The translations under genes were made by a program, and so were the position numbers. Positions 1-8,070 of a stretch of DNA of 64,000 nt are shown here, in pieces (position 1 is the first letter of the stretch; every line of letters begins with the position of its first letter). This stretch comes from Paulinella micropora (taxonomy: Eukaryota; Cercozoa; Imbricatea; Euglyphida). The notes beneath the pieces were generated by a model. It saw only the letters and a program-made list of their open reading frames with translations, was not told the origin of the DNA and made no database searches. The DNA lies in NCBI GenBank assembly GCA_009731375.1, contig BJOX01000286.1, forward strand, positions 444,727 to 508,726. The letters are read 5' to 3'.

Positions 1-252
1 ACTAGGGATACCAAAGAACATATATTCATTACGATTGACAATATTGAGCAGAAGTTTGATAGAAAAAAAACGATACCAGACAAGAAACCGTATGCTGACA
101 TCCAGCCGACATTCTCATCCACCATCCACTGCTCACAAGGCCGAACAACACCAGTGTGGATAAATCTAGACCTACTGTCAATGAATTTGTTATATGTTGC
201 TTTAAGTCGTGCCACCTGCTTGAACGATATTGGACTATCAAATGAATTATGA
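1..252 (+). CDS. SF1 helicase, C-terminal end (partial, runs in from the left edge)
   Basis: Frame 1 is open from the first base to TGA at 250-252. It encodes the end of a superfamily 1 DNA helicase of the PIF1/RecD/Dda kind. Seen: the motif V-like string IHCSQGRTT followed 23 residues later by the motif VI-like string LYVALSRAT, the standard spacing and order for the end of the second RecA-like domain. Known: SF1 or SF3 helicases are the replication helicases of many Polinton-like viruses and virophages. The ATPase motifs and the start lie outside the window. The gene converges on the lipase reading frame of the minus strand and overlaps it by coordinates. Confident as a helicase tail; the exact subfamily is uncertain. 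Confidence 0.8.
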   Translation, partial: TRDTKEHIFITIDNIEQKFDRKKTIPDKKPYADIQPTFSSTIHCSQGRTTPVWINLDLLSMNLLYVALSRATCLNDIGLSNEL

Positions 253-989
253 AAGTCATAAATATATTTTTTGGCTCCTTTACCTTTGAAGCTTCTAATC
301 GTATGAACACCCCTCGTCGGCTTGACTAGTTTCGTATTTACCGCCGTAGCACCCATTAACGATACGGGGTCAAATGCGGTTCGGTAGTTCGTCGTTAGCT
401 TCGCAGTCTTAGCCCTTTTACCTTTTGGATTTACCCTAACAGCTACTCGGTCAATTACTCCTTCAATGAGGTCTCTCGTGCTACTGCCTTTGTTGTATGT
501 TGTCGCCCTTACACCAGTCTGTCGGCTTAGGTCTTTTGCTATCGTCCCGCCAAGGCTATGACCAGTCAGCTCTACATTATCCTTACCATATTTCTTTATC
601 ACTTCGTCAACCAACTTCTGCTCTTCTTTATATCTCGGTGTTCTCTTTAATACTCCCTTTACTAATGCGACATCGGTGAGTAAGTCTCGCTTATCTGCTG
701 AACCTCTAAATGCTACAATAGCTTTACCATCTTTTTCATACACCGTTGATTTTTCTTTGCTGGCGACAGGCTTCCATCCGTCAGCACCTTTTCTCTCCGA
801 CGAGGACGAATAGACATCCTCTGACAAATCCGCATTGCCTCCTTGTAGGGGTCTGCTCCCCCTACGACCCCGCCGAGGGTTTGAAAGGGCTTGTCCTTTC
901 CATTCCTTACCAGCCTTTTTCAATGCTTCGCCATAGCTTATGTTATGCTTAGCGGAGTAAGCCTTAACAAACTTAATCCACGCACTCAT
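3..989 (-). CDS. Class-3 (alpha/beta hydrolase) lipase-like protein, partial
   Basis: Start ATG at 987-989; the frame is open all the way to the left window edge, so no stop is seen. Seen: the nucleophile elbow GHSLGG near residue 144, preceded by AIVAFRGS (the oxyanion-side strand typical of lipase_3) and followed by FDPVS, a likely catalytic Asp, and HTIRSF or DFHNSF, likely catalytic His sites. Known: lipase_3 genes occur in Polinton-like viruses, where a role in membrane breach or lysis is assumed but not proven. A palindromic repeat (845-899) sits in frame in the N-terminal linker and adds an Arg/Gly-rich stretch. The last 84 codons lie antisense to the helicase end, so the true stop may be just past the edge. 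A phospholipase A1 is possible instead. Confidence 0.75.
   Translation of the reverse strand, partial: MSAWIKFVKAYSAKHNISYGEALKKAGKEWKGQALSNPRRGRRGSRPLQGGNADLSEDVYSSSSERKGADGWKPVASKEKSTVYEKDGKAIVAFRGSADKRDLLTDVALVKGVLKRTPRYKEEQKLVDEVIKKYGKDNVELTGHSLGGTIAKDLSRQTGVRATTYNKGSSTRDLIEGVIDRVAVRVNPKGKRAKTAKLTTNYRTAFDPVSLMGATAVNTKLVKPTRGVHTIRSFKGKGAKKYIYDFHNSFDSPISFKQVARLKATYNKFIDSRSRFIHTGVVRPCEQWMVDENVGWMSAYGFLSGIVFFLSNFCSILSIVMNICSLVSL
845..899. repeat. Palindromic repeat, copy inside the lipase frame
   Basis: GTAGGGG, six bases, CCCCCTAC at 845-865 form a hairpin, followed by the CCCC/GAGGG and AAAGG-CTTGTCC segments seen beside the other copies. It lies in the lipase linker and keeps the reading frame open. 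Confidence 0.75.
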
Positions 990-1059
990 CCTATATTAAT
1001 TATTTAATTTTTTTATTTTTTATACTTCCTACTATATACTCACTACTCTACACTCACCG

Positions 1060-1347
1060 ATGCAAAAGCTTTGTGAAAAATTTGATCAGCTATCTGTCAG
1101 CAACAAAGACAGAACATTTACTTTACAAGAAATTAAGCAAGTAATTGATGGACACATTAATGAATACAAATCAGAAAACAAGAAACTTCAAGAACAAGGA
1201 AAGATACCTATGGGAAAATATAAGGGAGAGACAGTCGCCGATGTGGTTGTATTTGATACCCAATATTTAAGATGGATGGCGAAGCAACCATTTCTAGACA
1301 ACTATCCAGAGCTAAAAAAAGAAATATTCAAACAGCTTCAATTGTAA
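1060..1347 (+). CDS. Small protein with ExoX-like C-terminal domain
   Basis: 95 residues. The N-terminal half is charged and probably helical. The C-terminal half has IPMGKYKGETVADV, then YLRWMAKQ and a final helix. This is the pattern of the small domain found at the C terminus of exodeoxyribonuclease X-like proteins and as a stand-alone DUF3820-type protein (MPFGKYKG... YL.W). Such domains are common in phages and protist viruses and are thought to bind nucleic acid; they carry no catalytic site of their own. It lies alone on the plus strand between the lipase and GIY-YIG genes, which are both on the minus strand. The family match is good; the function is inferred. Confidence 0.6.
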   Translation: MQKLCEKFDQLSVSNKDRTFTLQEIKQVIDGHINEYKSENKKLQEQGKIPMGKYKGETVADVVVFDTQYLRWMAKQPFLDNYPELKKEIFKQLQL

Positions 1348-1367
1348 TTCTAAAACATTTTTTTTTT

Positions 1368-1877
1368 CTACAAGTGATTTAGTTCATTATGACATCTTAT
1401 AACCCATTTTAAATGATATGTAGAATGTTTATGTCTTTTTCTGTGTGAATGACCAATTCGTCTTCCACAAGGGCATTCAACTTTTTTTAGATTATGGGCT
1501 CTCAATCTCTCCTTATGAATTTCTTTGTATTGTTTATTATATTCTTTTTTATTCTGATTACACGGGACTGTGATACCAGTTTTAAAATTATCGTTTATAC
1601 ACTTTGTGTGTCTTATCCAGTATCCTTCTCTTTGTTCTAATTCAAGGTGGCTATCGCAAGGGAAAGCTTCAATCAATTCAATCCTATAGTCATTCCTTTC
1701 TATAATTGAAAACGAATAAGTGTAATTTGTTTCACCTCGTTTATATTGATTAAAATTGTATGTATGCGTTTTAGCTCTATGCTCCAATGATTTAATTGTG
1801 CTTCCGATATACACCTCACCTGTCTTATTACAGATAAGTTTGTAGATTTTTCCGTTCTGATATTTGTTGTAGTTCAT
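1368..1877 (-). CDS. GIY-YIG endonuclease with Cys/His-rich tail
   Basis: 169 residues. The first 95 form a GIY-YIG nuclease domain: GKIYKLICN then GEVYIGST (the GIY and YIG equivalents, with the first Gly-Ile-Tyr reading KIY), an Arg-containing helix (LEHRAKTH) and the metal-ligand Glu region (LELEQREGYWI). The C-terminal part holds CPCGRRIGHSHRKRHKHSTYH, rich in Cys and His and plausibly a zinc-binding DNA-recognition module. Known: free-standing GIY-YIG enzymes of this layout are frequent in algal giant viruses and PLVs, either as mobile endonucleases or as recombination nucleases. It sits at the edge of the minus-strand virion gene block. The nuclease call is secure; whether it is a homing enzyme is open. 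Confidence 0.8.
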   Translation of the reverse strand: MNYNKYQNGKIYKLICNKTGEVYIGSTIKSLEHRAKTHTYNFNQYKRGETNYTYSFSIIERNDYRIELIEAFPCDSHLELEQREGYWIRHTKCINDNFKTGITVPCNQNKKEYNKQYKEIHKERLRAHNLKKVECPCGRRIGHSHRKRHKHSTYHLKWVIRCHNELNHL

Positions 1878-1927
1878 TTTATATAATGGTTGGAGTTTAT
1901 CTTTAATATAAAATTACTCCATCCACT

Positions 1928-3172
1928 TTACCAATCTTCAATAAAATTAACTATAACACTCACATTTCCTCCTCCGCCAGCAGAGACAGCCTTTTGTAAA
2001 AATGTTAGATTTTCGCCAGGAGAAAGTTGTATGTCGTAAGTTCGCAGGTCAATAAGCTGGCTAGAAGTAGCATTAACAAAAAGTTTAAGGATGACGTCCG
2101 TTATAGTGGCACCACCGAGGGCAGTCGCGGCGGTATCCTTTGACACGATTGAAGTTGTAGCATCAATATCAGCAAAGTTCTCCGCCGTAAGTGTTCCAGT
2201 TGTTTTCACAATCCTCACTATATTAACTTTGGTATCTTCGTTTGATATGCTCACAAGAGATGGATAAACAATTGAATAATTTGTAGCACCGCCATTAAAA
2301 AGCGATTTATTTTTTATGCTAAGAATTGGGCTTTCAGTAGTGCTCGCTGGCTCACTTCCTTCCGCTTCGTTAGATATGCTTGAATTAACGGTGTTAGCGC
2401 CCTCAATAAACATACTACAACTTGCTGTTTTTAAACTTTGTATTCCTGTATCGGCATCATTTCTCATTCTAGCAACAAATGGAAGAGTTGTATTCCGCAG
2501 ACTGACACCCGTGTTGGCATTCGCATACTTAATCATATGGACTTGCTGGAATTCGCCTGTGTTGGGGTTCTCAATTGAAAACTTAATTGCCCCAAAGCCT
2601 AAATATTGAAATTGAATTTGAAAGACATTTCCCTTCGTCAAATCCAAGAGCGGCATATCGCCTGTTCCATCACATGGGTCATCCCAGGTTGCTTGTTGAA
2701 TATAGGAAACAACACCTCCTTTCGCGTGCGCTATACAGAAACCAACCACACCATCCTTATAAAAGTAGAATCCATTTTGTAGTGCGGTATCGCCTATACC
2801 AATAAATGATATATATTCCTTAGTTTCATCAGTAGTCCATAAGGCAGTGAAGCGGGCTAAAACACCCATACCTGTTCTGTATTTTATTTTTCTTTTGCTT
2901 TCCATAACGGCATTAGCAGTAGCATTAGCGGTTGTTTTTAATTCGGCCATATTACTGCTAAATGAAACGCTCGCGTTCGTTTCTGTTTTTGTCCATACCC
3001 TTGTATTGATAGTATATGGAAAGATTTCCTGTAATACTGGTGTTAATGAACTGGTTAATGCTTCACCAAAGGCAGTTTTCATATTTTGACCCCCTACATA
3101 TCCATCATACCCGACTTTGACATTTACGAAGTCGCCGCCTGGATTTTGGGCGACTAAATTTCGTTGGTGCAT
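1928..3172 (-). CDS. Conserved PLV structural protein (homologue in PLV-2)
   Basis: 414 residues with no signal peptide or membrane segment, rich in Asn, Thr and Ser, beta-type throughout. It is homologous over its whole length to the broken gene at 52,808-54,039. Shared marks include TAFGE, L(T/S)PVLQ..F.Y.INTR, KYR(T/S)GMG, FQYLG.G/VQYLG.G, IENP.TG and a final NFIEDW/NWIEDQ. Being one of the few proteins common to two otherwise unlike elements argues for a virion or assembly role. It lies directly downstream of the capsid gene, with its own start-codon hairpin (3171-3201). I do not recognise a named family, so function is inferred from context. Confidence 0.7.
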   Translation of the reverse strand: MHQRNLVAQNPGGDFVNVKVGYDGYVGGQNMKTAFGEALTSSLTPVLQEIFPYTINTRVWTKTETNASVSFSSNMAELKTTANATANAVMESKRKIKYRTGMGVLARFTALWTTDETKEYISFIGIGDTALQNGFYFYKDGVVGFCIAHAKGGVVSYIQQATWDDPCDGTGDMPLLDLTKGNVFQIQFQYLGFGAIKFSIENPNTGEFQQVHMIKYANANTGVSLRNTTLPFVARMRNDADTGIQSLKTASCSMFIEGANTVNSSISNEAEGSEPASTTESPILSIKNKSLFNGGATNYSIVYPSLVSISNEDTKVNIVRIVKTTGTLTAENFADIDATTSIVSKDTAATALGGATITDVILKLFVNATSSQLIDLRTYDIQLSPGENLTFLQKAVSAGGGGNVSVIVNFIEDW

Positions 3173-3201
3173 AGGAGCTTTTTTTATAAAAAACCTCCTA
3201 T
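3171..3201 (-). promoter_or_regulatory. Start-codon hairpin of the structural gene
   Basis: Arms ATAGGAG and CTCCTAT with A/T-rich inner stem (T7 against A6), ending at the ATG itself. One of four such elements at PLV-1 gene starts. Confidence 0.65.
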
Positions 3202-3294
3202 ACTGTCTACCGACGTAGGAGGTAACCTCAAAAAATGTTTTGTTAGAGTTCCTATATTATCAAAAAAATAAAATCTAAAATTTTTATTAATTTT

Positions 3295-3382
3295 TGTAGG
3301 GGCTCGCCCCTACAACCCCTCGGGGGGTTTGATTGCGAAGCTCCGCTTCTCAAAGCGGGAAGGGGTTTCCCCTTTCAGGTTC
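3295..3382. repeat. Composite palindromic repeat after the MCP gene
   Basis: GTAGGGGCTCGCCCCTAC (3296-3313) is a perfect hairpin. It is followed by AACCCC, then TTGCGAAG and a second hairpin with stem CCGCTT/AAGCGG (3343-3348 and 3353-3358), then GGGG-TTT-CCCC. The same layout recurs at 7543-7625. It overlaps the MCP stop codon and could act as a terminator or 3' processing signal. Confidence 0.8.
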
Positions 3383-4901
3383 TGGTAATGGTGCCGTTTC
3401 TGACATTTACTTCTTGCTGAGTGACGACAAATGTGTAATGATTGGACGCAATATTAGCAGTGGTAGCAATAAACTCCCATCGTCGCTCGGTGTCTAGACT
3501 TAATCCACTGATTTCATTTTGGTCCTTGCTCCACAGAGGGCGAGTATTGTCAAAGCTATCGCACCAAACCCAGTTGTATTGATAAACATTGCTATTCATC
3601 AAAGAAGAGCCTTCCAACTTCGGTTTAAGATACATATAGTCTTCTAGTTTTCCAGTTTGACAATCAACATTGAATTCTTGAAGTCGTGCTCCGTCTAGTG
3701 TGGTATAAAAAGTTTGGACCTTTGAGCCGAGCAGGTTGCTATTGTCATAAGCGGTGTTCTTATTTTCAGTCGTATTGAAAACAGAGTGATAAATTTTCTT
3801 AATTCGTCGTCCGTGGCCTCTGTCAAATCTAAGGATAACATTTTGAGAAGTTGAAGCTACTCCGACGGTATTTTTATACAAATAAGAATAATCAATGTTG
3901 AAGCTCATACCTTCGGGGCTCATAATCTTCTGTTGAATTGATTGAACGACATCGGGGTTAGTTTCAACAGCTAAGAACAGGCTGAGATTAGTAATAGTAA
4001 TGTTTGAATCCGCCACCGCAACAGTGCCCCCACCAGTAGAAAGAGCATCATTGTTATAATAAAAGATTTTGGGTGTCTGTTGCCAAACAATCCGCAAGGT
4101 CAAAATTTCTGGAAACATAATAGTTTTATCCAGAGCGAAAATAGTATTGTAAAGCATTCCAAGATTAATCTTAACATTAACACTTGGGCTGGCATTGTTA
4201 ATAGTTCCAGCTGAAAAATACTTAGCCTCATTAAAAGCAACATTAACGAACTTACTCGTGCCAGTCTCATTCGCAATAAGGGTATCATCGTGTCGGCGGG
4301 CATTTGTGGTGGGTTGTGCCATCCAAGCCTTTAATGCGGCCTGAACCTGCGCCTTCGCAACATCAATAGCCGTATCAACTTGTGCTTGTGAATTTCCACC
4401 AGCTGCCGAAGCGGCCAATGCCGTTTGTAAGGCGGCCAACCTTGTAGCATCGCTAGCGGGTTGAAATGTAGTTGTAGCATTACACTTTTGAAGCATACAT
4501 CCAGCTCCACTTCCATTGTCGTGGTTTTCCAAAGCTAGTAAATCATCAATGGAGGTTTCGGGTTTCCAAATCATCTTGGTGATATTTCCGACTTCGTTAA
4601 TGTCGCAAAGATAAACACCACCTCTCGTAATCAATTGTATCTGCCTAATTGGGGCCAGGCAATCCATAAAGCATTTATTGTAGTTCGCCGCCTTCGCATC
4701 TGGGGCATAATTAAAACTCAAAACAGAGCGAGCCAAGTTAAACGGACGGCTAATAAGGTCAAAGTTGCTTTCCTGTCCTCCTGCGGTAGAAACAGTGATA
4801 TTGATAGAACCCTCACGAGGGGTAAGCTTATTCAAGCGATAAGAAGCACTGATGTAATCAGTCCTGCTAAAATCTAGTTCGCCTCCGTGTTGTGTAGGCA
4901 T
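3375..4901 (-). CDS. Major capsid protein (double jelly-roll, PLV type)
   Basis: 508 residues from the ATG at 4899-4901. I prefer this start to an upstream alternative because it follows the hairpin at 4907-4935. Size, composition and layout fit the double jelly-roll major capsid proteins of Polinton-like viruses: an N-terminal beta-rich half with SRPFNLARSVLSFNY, a charged insert around residues 140-200, and a C-terminal half ending in a WEF...YTFVVTQQEVNVRNG strand set. It lies immediately next to the penton, protease and ATPase genes, the normal PLV morphogenesis block. No frame breaks. The gene ends in TGA just where a palindromic repeat begins. Identification rests on context and general fold-like sequence features, not on an alignment. 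Confidence 0.75.
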   Translation of the reverse strand: MPTQHGGELDFSRTDYISASYRLNKLTPREGSINITVSTAGGQESNFDLISRPFNLARSVLSFNYAPDAKAANYNKCFMDCLAPIRQIQLITRGGVYLCDINEVGNITKMIWKPETSIDDLLALENHDNGSGAGCMLQKCNATTTFQPASDATRLAALQTALAASAAGGNSQAQVDTAIDVAKAQVQAALKAWMAQPTTNARRHDDTLIANETGTSKFVNVAFNEAKYFSAGTINNASPSVNVKINLGMLYNTIFALDKTIMFPEILTLRIVWQQTPKIFYYNNDALSTGGGTVAVADSNITITNLSLFLAVETNPDVVQSIQQKIMSPEGMSFNIDYSYLYKNTVGVASTSQNVILRFDRGHGRRIKKIYHSVFNTTENKNTAYDNSNLLGSKVQTFYTTLDGARLQEFNVDCQTGKLEDYMYLKPKLEGSSLMNSNVYQYNWVWCDSFDNTRPLWSKDQNEISGLSLDTERRWEFIATTANIASNHYTFVVTQQEVNVRNGTITRT

Positions 4902-4906
4902 TTTGT

Positions 4907-4935
4907 GTAAGTGCTTTTTTTCAAAAACCACTTAC
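4907..4935 (-). promoter_or_regulatory. Start-codon hairpin of the MCP gene
   Basis: Arms GTAAGTG and CACTTAC around the same T/A inner stem. The two changed pairs relative to GTAGGAG/CTCCTAC keep the stem paired, which points to selection on structure. Confidence 0.7.
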
Positions 4936-5007
4936 AATCTCAAAAACGATTTTTAAAAGGTCGCTATATATTGCCCAGCAGAAAAAAATAAATAATTCTA
5001 AAATTAA

Positions 5008-5820
5008 TTATCGGCTTTTTAACAAATTAAAAAATGATGTAAATAAATTAAAATAATTCGTCTCACGGTAAATCAATAAAGTCATTACAATACCCAAACC
5101 GTTGAGATTAACTGGTTGGTCGTTTTCGTCAGTCAAGTAAAACCGATACACATTGCTTGAACTAGTAGACAATCTTTTTCCGTATTCACTACCCGAGCCG
5201 TCGTAGATAACAGACCCGAACGGGATTTCATTCGCTGTGTATATTTCTTGGAGCACGTGGTTATCGCCTTCCCCAACGAGGTCTGATTGTAGATACAAGG
5301 TTTTTTCACCTGTCAAGATTATGACATTTGGAGACCTAATGGTATTATTAGCGAAGAAATATGTTGAGCCACGGTCAAAACCCATTACTTCGTGGATACG
5401 AGTTTCGGTGTCAAATATAAACCGCGGTTGGATGCCTCCGTTATTCGCTACGGTAAATAATAGCTTGCCGTCTTCTGGGTCGGTGTTTGTGTTGTTGCTC
5501 GTAACGGTATATGTGTAGTCGTTGGGGCTGTCTGCCGTTAGCACCTCGGCTAGCTTATTTTTTAAGTTATTCATTGTGTAGTTTCCTTCGGGTATCGTAA
5601 TTAGCGCCTCAAATCCGTCTTCACTTAGAGTAAAAGTGTTGTAAGGGCTGGCAACGGAATAATACGATTTAGGCACATAGATATGAAGTATTTTACAGTG
5701 TGTAGGGTTGTCTAGCGATTTCATATTGACTTCACAACTAAAATCTGAATCTGTGCCATTTATCCGATTTTTACTGTTAATATAGTAAATACCACTCGCA
5801 CGACCACCTTTATACTCCAT
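5008..5820 (-). CDS. Penton/minor capsid protein (single jelly-roll)
   Basis: 270 residues. It opens with YYINSKNRINGTDSDFS, the usual start of PLV and virophage penton proteins (a strand beginning with an N-S-R/K-x-R motif followed by a short glycine loop). IPEGNYTMNNLKNKL matches the conserved helix-forming segment of that family, and a C-terminal strand region follows (VRFYLTDENDQPVNL-like). The related PLV-2 gene at 54,350-55,142 shares the layout. Known role: pentamers that close the capsid vertices. It stands between MCP and protease with its own hairpin upstream (5823-5851). The call is fairly secure from motif order and context. Confidence 0.75.
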   Translation of the reverse strand: MEYKGGRASGIYYINSKNRINGTDSDFSCEVNMKSLDNPTHCKILHIYVPKSYYSVASPYNTFTLSEDGFEALITIPEGNYTMNNLKNKLAEVLTADSPNDYTYTVTSNNTNTDPEDGKLLFTVANNGGIQPRFIFDTETRIHEVMGFDRGSTYFFANNTIRSPNVIILTGEKTLYLQSDLVGEGDNHVLQEIYTANEIPFGSVIYDGSGSEYGKRLSTSSSNVYRFYLTDENDQPVNLNGLGIVMTLLIYRETNYFNLFTSFFNLLKSR

Positions 5821-5822
5821 TT

Positions 5823-5851
5823 GTAGGAGCTTTTTTTCAAAAACCTCCTAC
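5823..5851 (-). promoter_or_regulatory. Start-codon hairpin of the penton gene
   Basis: Arms GTAGGAG (5823-5829) and CTCCTAC (5845-5851) with inner T7/A5 stem, three bases from the ATG. Perfect pairing of the arms. Confidence 0.7.
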
Positions 5852-5915
5852 GACCTCAAAAACTATTGCGACGCTACGCTTGCAAAGCGTATATATAGGA
5901 AAATATATTTTTGTT
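5852..5915. repeat. Upstream block shared with the ATPase gene
   Basis: The roughly 65 bases beyond the penton hairpin (ACCTCAAAAACTATTGCG..., stem ACGCTT/AAGCGT at 5876-5890, then TATATATAGGAAAATATATTT) are repeated almost exactly at 8848-8910 beyond the ATPase hairpin. Either a copied promoter region or a conserved control element. Confidence 0.75.
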
Positions 5916-5936
5916 TTAATTACCTCCTACCACAAC

Positions 5937-5994
5937 GGAGGGGGTATGCTTTGAGAAGCATAGCTTCGCAATGCGGGGGACGAAGGCCCCTGCT
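5937..5994. repeat. Palindromic repeat, reversed copy before the protease stop
   Basis: Stem ATGCTT/AAGCAT (5946-5951 and 5956-5961), followed by AGCTTCGCAA, is the reverse complement of the TTGCGAAG-stem module found at 3333 and 7582. Here too the stem pairs differ but remain complementary. GGGGG-ACGAAGG-CCCC follows. Confidence 0.7.
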
Positions 5995-7429
5995 ATATAT
6001 ATGTATCAAAACCATACCCGTTCTGTGTTTTTAATTTTTCTGCTTCTTCTTCTTTTAAGTCTGTGAAACCCGAACTAAATTTAAAGCGGTTCCCTTTCGC
6101 TCGTTCAAGTAAAAACCTAATACTATGCCATCCGCAGGTTGTGCTCGTGTCGCTTTGGTTTTTGACTTGATTAACCTTCATAAGCAGGTATGTGTTCGGC
6201 TTACTCTTTTCAATAAGCTGTTTCATTTGGTGAAGAAATAGCTCAGTCGGCTTATACAGTGCGAGAGGGTCGTAGATTTCAATAGTGTCATCTTTAATGG
6301 TGTCAATCCAAACAGCAATCCAATGTGAGCCTGGTTGGCTAGACTTATCTAAATTCATTATAAAATCATACTTCTTTCTTTTTTCTGGTTTCAGTTTGTT
6401 TATTTCATCGCTGGCTACCGTGCCGATATACCATTCGTGCTTTTTCATAATGTTGTCTATTTCATCCGTCATTAGCCCTCGGTAGGGGTAAACCCCTACA
6501 ACCCCATCAGAGGGGGTGCGGGGGACGAAGTTCCCTGCTCCTACGACCCCTGGATTTACCTCTTTCTCATTTCGTGCTTGTGGTTGAATGGTGTCTACCT
6601 CGGCGGTGGGGTTTGGTTGCTCTTCTGTTAGTGCTGGTTGAATGGTGTCTACCTCGGCGGTGGGGGTGCGGGGGCTTGCCCCTGCTGTTGGTTGCTCTTC
6701 TGTTGGCTGTTCCTCGGTTGGTTGAATACCGAGATTATTTGAAACTTGATTTTTAATGTTTGGGTCGCTTCTCATTTCAGTTACTAAGCTACTTACATAA
6801 TCCTTCTTCTTCATTTTTTTTCTGTATTTGCCCTTCTTCAAATATTTCTTAATTTTTGCTATCGTTAAAAGTTTGTGTATTAATTCCTCCATCGTTTTCG
6901 CCCCAGCACCAGCTTGGTTTATTCCCAAATAATCAGCGAGTTTCTTTCTCATTTCATTCTGGTCTATTCCTAAATCAATACCTTCATCTACTATAACTTG
7001 TGCCATACCCGCAGTCGTGTGTTTTCCTTTAACTTTTTTGGGTGGTGGTTTGCCCCGAGCTTTCATTTCTTTTTCCAAAGCAGGGCCCAAAGTTTTGGGT
7101 ATGTCCAATTTTGGATACTTGTAATCATTTCTTAAACCTGCGGATATGTATGATATTTTATCTTTAATTTCAAAGTGTTTCGCTTTGGCCTCCGCTAGTT
7201 TTTTTTCTTGTTCTAATTCTTTTTTGTATTGTTCCGCCAGTTCTTTCTGCTCATCTGCTGATTGGGCATCTGCTATCGCTTTCTCTATTCCTGTGCCAAG
7301 TTTGATAAATTCTGTTTTGCTCAAACTTTTAATAAATTTAGTTGTAAAGCCAGCTTTCTTCATTAATTCAATGTATTTTTCTTTTAATTCCTTTTCAGCC
7401 TTTTTCTCTTCTTTTGTTTTCAATGGCAT
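5993..7429 (-). CDS. Adenain/Ulp1-type cysteine protease (capsid maturation)
   Basis: 478 residues. The C-terminal 160 are the protease: catalytic His in GSHWIAVWID, acidic partner in IYDPLA, and nucleophile in TTCGWHSIRFLL, in the adenain/Ulp1 order His-Asp-Gln-Cys. The N-terminal 300 residues are charged, with Lys/Glu-rich coiled coil (residues 1-100) and a basic stretch (KKYLKKGKYRKKMKKKD). A Pro/Glu/Thr linker of two repeated units (QPTEEQ, AEVDTIQP) follows, and two palindromic repeats inserted in frame add glycine and valine (6478-6552). Known role: cleavage of virion precursors. The first ATG is at 7429, but a Pro/Gln-rich reading frame continues about 30 codons upstream without a start codon, so the 5' end may be damaged. 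The protease call is secure. Confidence 0.85.
   Translation of the reverse strand: MPLKTKEEKKAEKELKEKYIELMKKAGFTTKFIKSLSKTEFIKLGTGIEKAIADAQSADEQKELAEQYKKELEQEKKLAEAKAKHFEIKDKISYISAGLRNDYKYPKLDIPKTLGPALEKEMKARGKPPPKKVKGKHTTAGMAQVIVDEGIDLGIDQNEMRKKLADYLGINQAGAGAKTMEELIHKLLTIAKIKKYLKKGKYRKKMKKKDYVSSLVTEMRSDPNIKNQVSNNLGIQPTEEQPTEEQPTAGASPRTPTAEVDTIQPALTEEQPNPTAEVDTIQPQARNEKEVNPGVVGAGNFVPRTPSDGVVGVYPYRGLMTDEIDNIMKKHEWYIGTVASDEINKLKPEKRKKYDFIMNLDKSSQPGSHWIAVWIDTIKDDTIEIYDPLALYKPTELFLHQMKQLIEKSKPNTYLLMKVNQVKNQSDTSTTCGWHSIRFLLERAKGNRFKFSSGFTDLKEEEAEKLKTQNGYGFDTYI
6478..6552. repeat. Palindromic repeats inside the protease gene
   Basis: GTAGGGGTAAACCCCTAC (6482-6499), then GGGGG-ACGAAGTT-CCC and a second arm. 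In frame in the protease linker. A shorter relative lies at about 6657-6688. Confidence 0.7.
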
Positions 7430-7542
7430 CTGTTTTTCTTCTGGTGCTTGGGGTGCTTGTGGTGGGCCTAATTGTGGTGCTTGTGGTGGTGCTTGTGGTG
7501 TTCGTATATGTTAGAGAAAAAAATTAATATAAGATTTTACAT

Positions 7543-7625
7543 TCGTAGGGGCAAGCCCCTACAACCCCACGGGGGTTTGATTGCGAAGCCTTGCTTCTCA
7601 AAGCAAGAAGGGGTTTCCCCTTTCT
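7543..7625. repeat. Composite palindromic repeat between protease and basic protein
   Basis: GTAGGGGCAAGCCCCTAC (7545-7562), AACCCC, TTGCGAAG, stem TTGCTT/AAGCAA (7591-7596 and 7601-7606), then GGGG-TTT-CCCC. Same composition as 3295-3382 with covarying stem. Confidence 0.8.
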
Positions 7626-7929
7626 ACCGAAACTTAACGGCTCCACCTCGTTGCTTGCCGTATCCTTGCTTCATCGCGGCCTTTGCTACACGGTCAGCAT
7701 AAGGAACTCTGACATCGCTAAGAAAAGTAGCACCCCTTGAAATCAATTGGTTCTTCTTGATAAACCTATTAGCATCCACTATCGCTTTTCCGACCTTGGC
7801 CCAATTCACTTTCCCACCTGTTTGTTTCTTTTTTCCCTTCTTCTTTCTTCCTCCCGCTTGTGGCATTGAAGGATTGTAGCTAATGTTATAACCTGATGGA
7901 CTACTGATAATCACTGGTGATGTTGGCAT
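7624..7929 (-). CDS. Small basic protein, possible virion core component
   Basis: 101 residues from the ATG at 7927-7929; in-frame TTG starts further up are less likely. An N-terminal hydrophobic/Ser-Pro part, then GGRKKKGKKKQTGG, an amphipathic helix-like middle (AKVGKAIVDANRFIKK) and the tail GYGKQRGGAV. Gly-Gly flanked basic runs next to an adenain-type protease are what one expects of a cleaved DNA-condensing or membrane-active peptide, as in adenovirus core proteins and the related adintovirus proteins. That is an inference from position and composition, not a family match. An imperfect hairpin (about 7966-7986) and the GGAGGTGCG leader motif (7946-7954) lie upstream. Confidence 0.5.
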   Translation of the reverse strand: MPTSPVIISSPSGYNISYNPSMPQAGGRKKKGKKKQTGGKVNWAKVGKAIVDANRFIKKNQLISRGATFLSDVRVPYADRVAKAAMKQGYGKQRGGAVKFR

Positions 7930-8070
7930 GCAGAGACTTCGCCTCCGCACCTCCAAGTTTTTGGTGAAGCTTTTTTTCAAAAAAGGTTCCTATATATAGT
8001 TCTGAAAAAAATAAATATTAAAATTACAAAAACCTTTTGTTGAAATTAGTCCCGCAAGCGGGACAATAGA

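Noticed and set aside
1368-1877. Homing endonuclease within an intron or intein
   Set aside because: No interrupted gene surrounds it; it stands alone between two genes.
3296-3313. Rho-independent terminator at GTAGGGGC hairpin
   Set aside because: No T-run follows, the same hairpin occurs inside genes and the host is eukaryotic.
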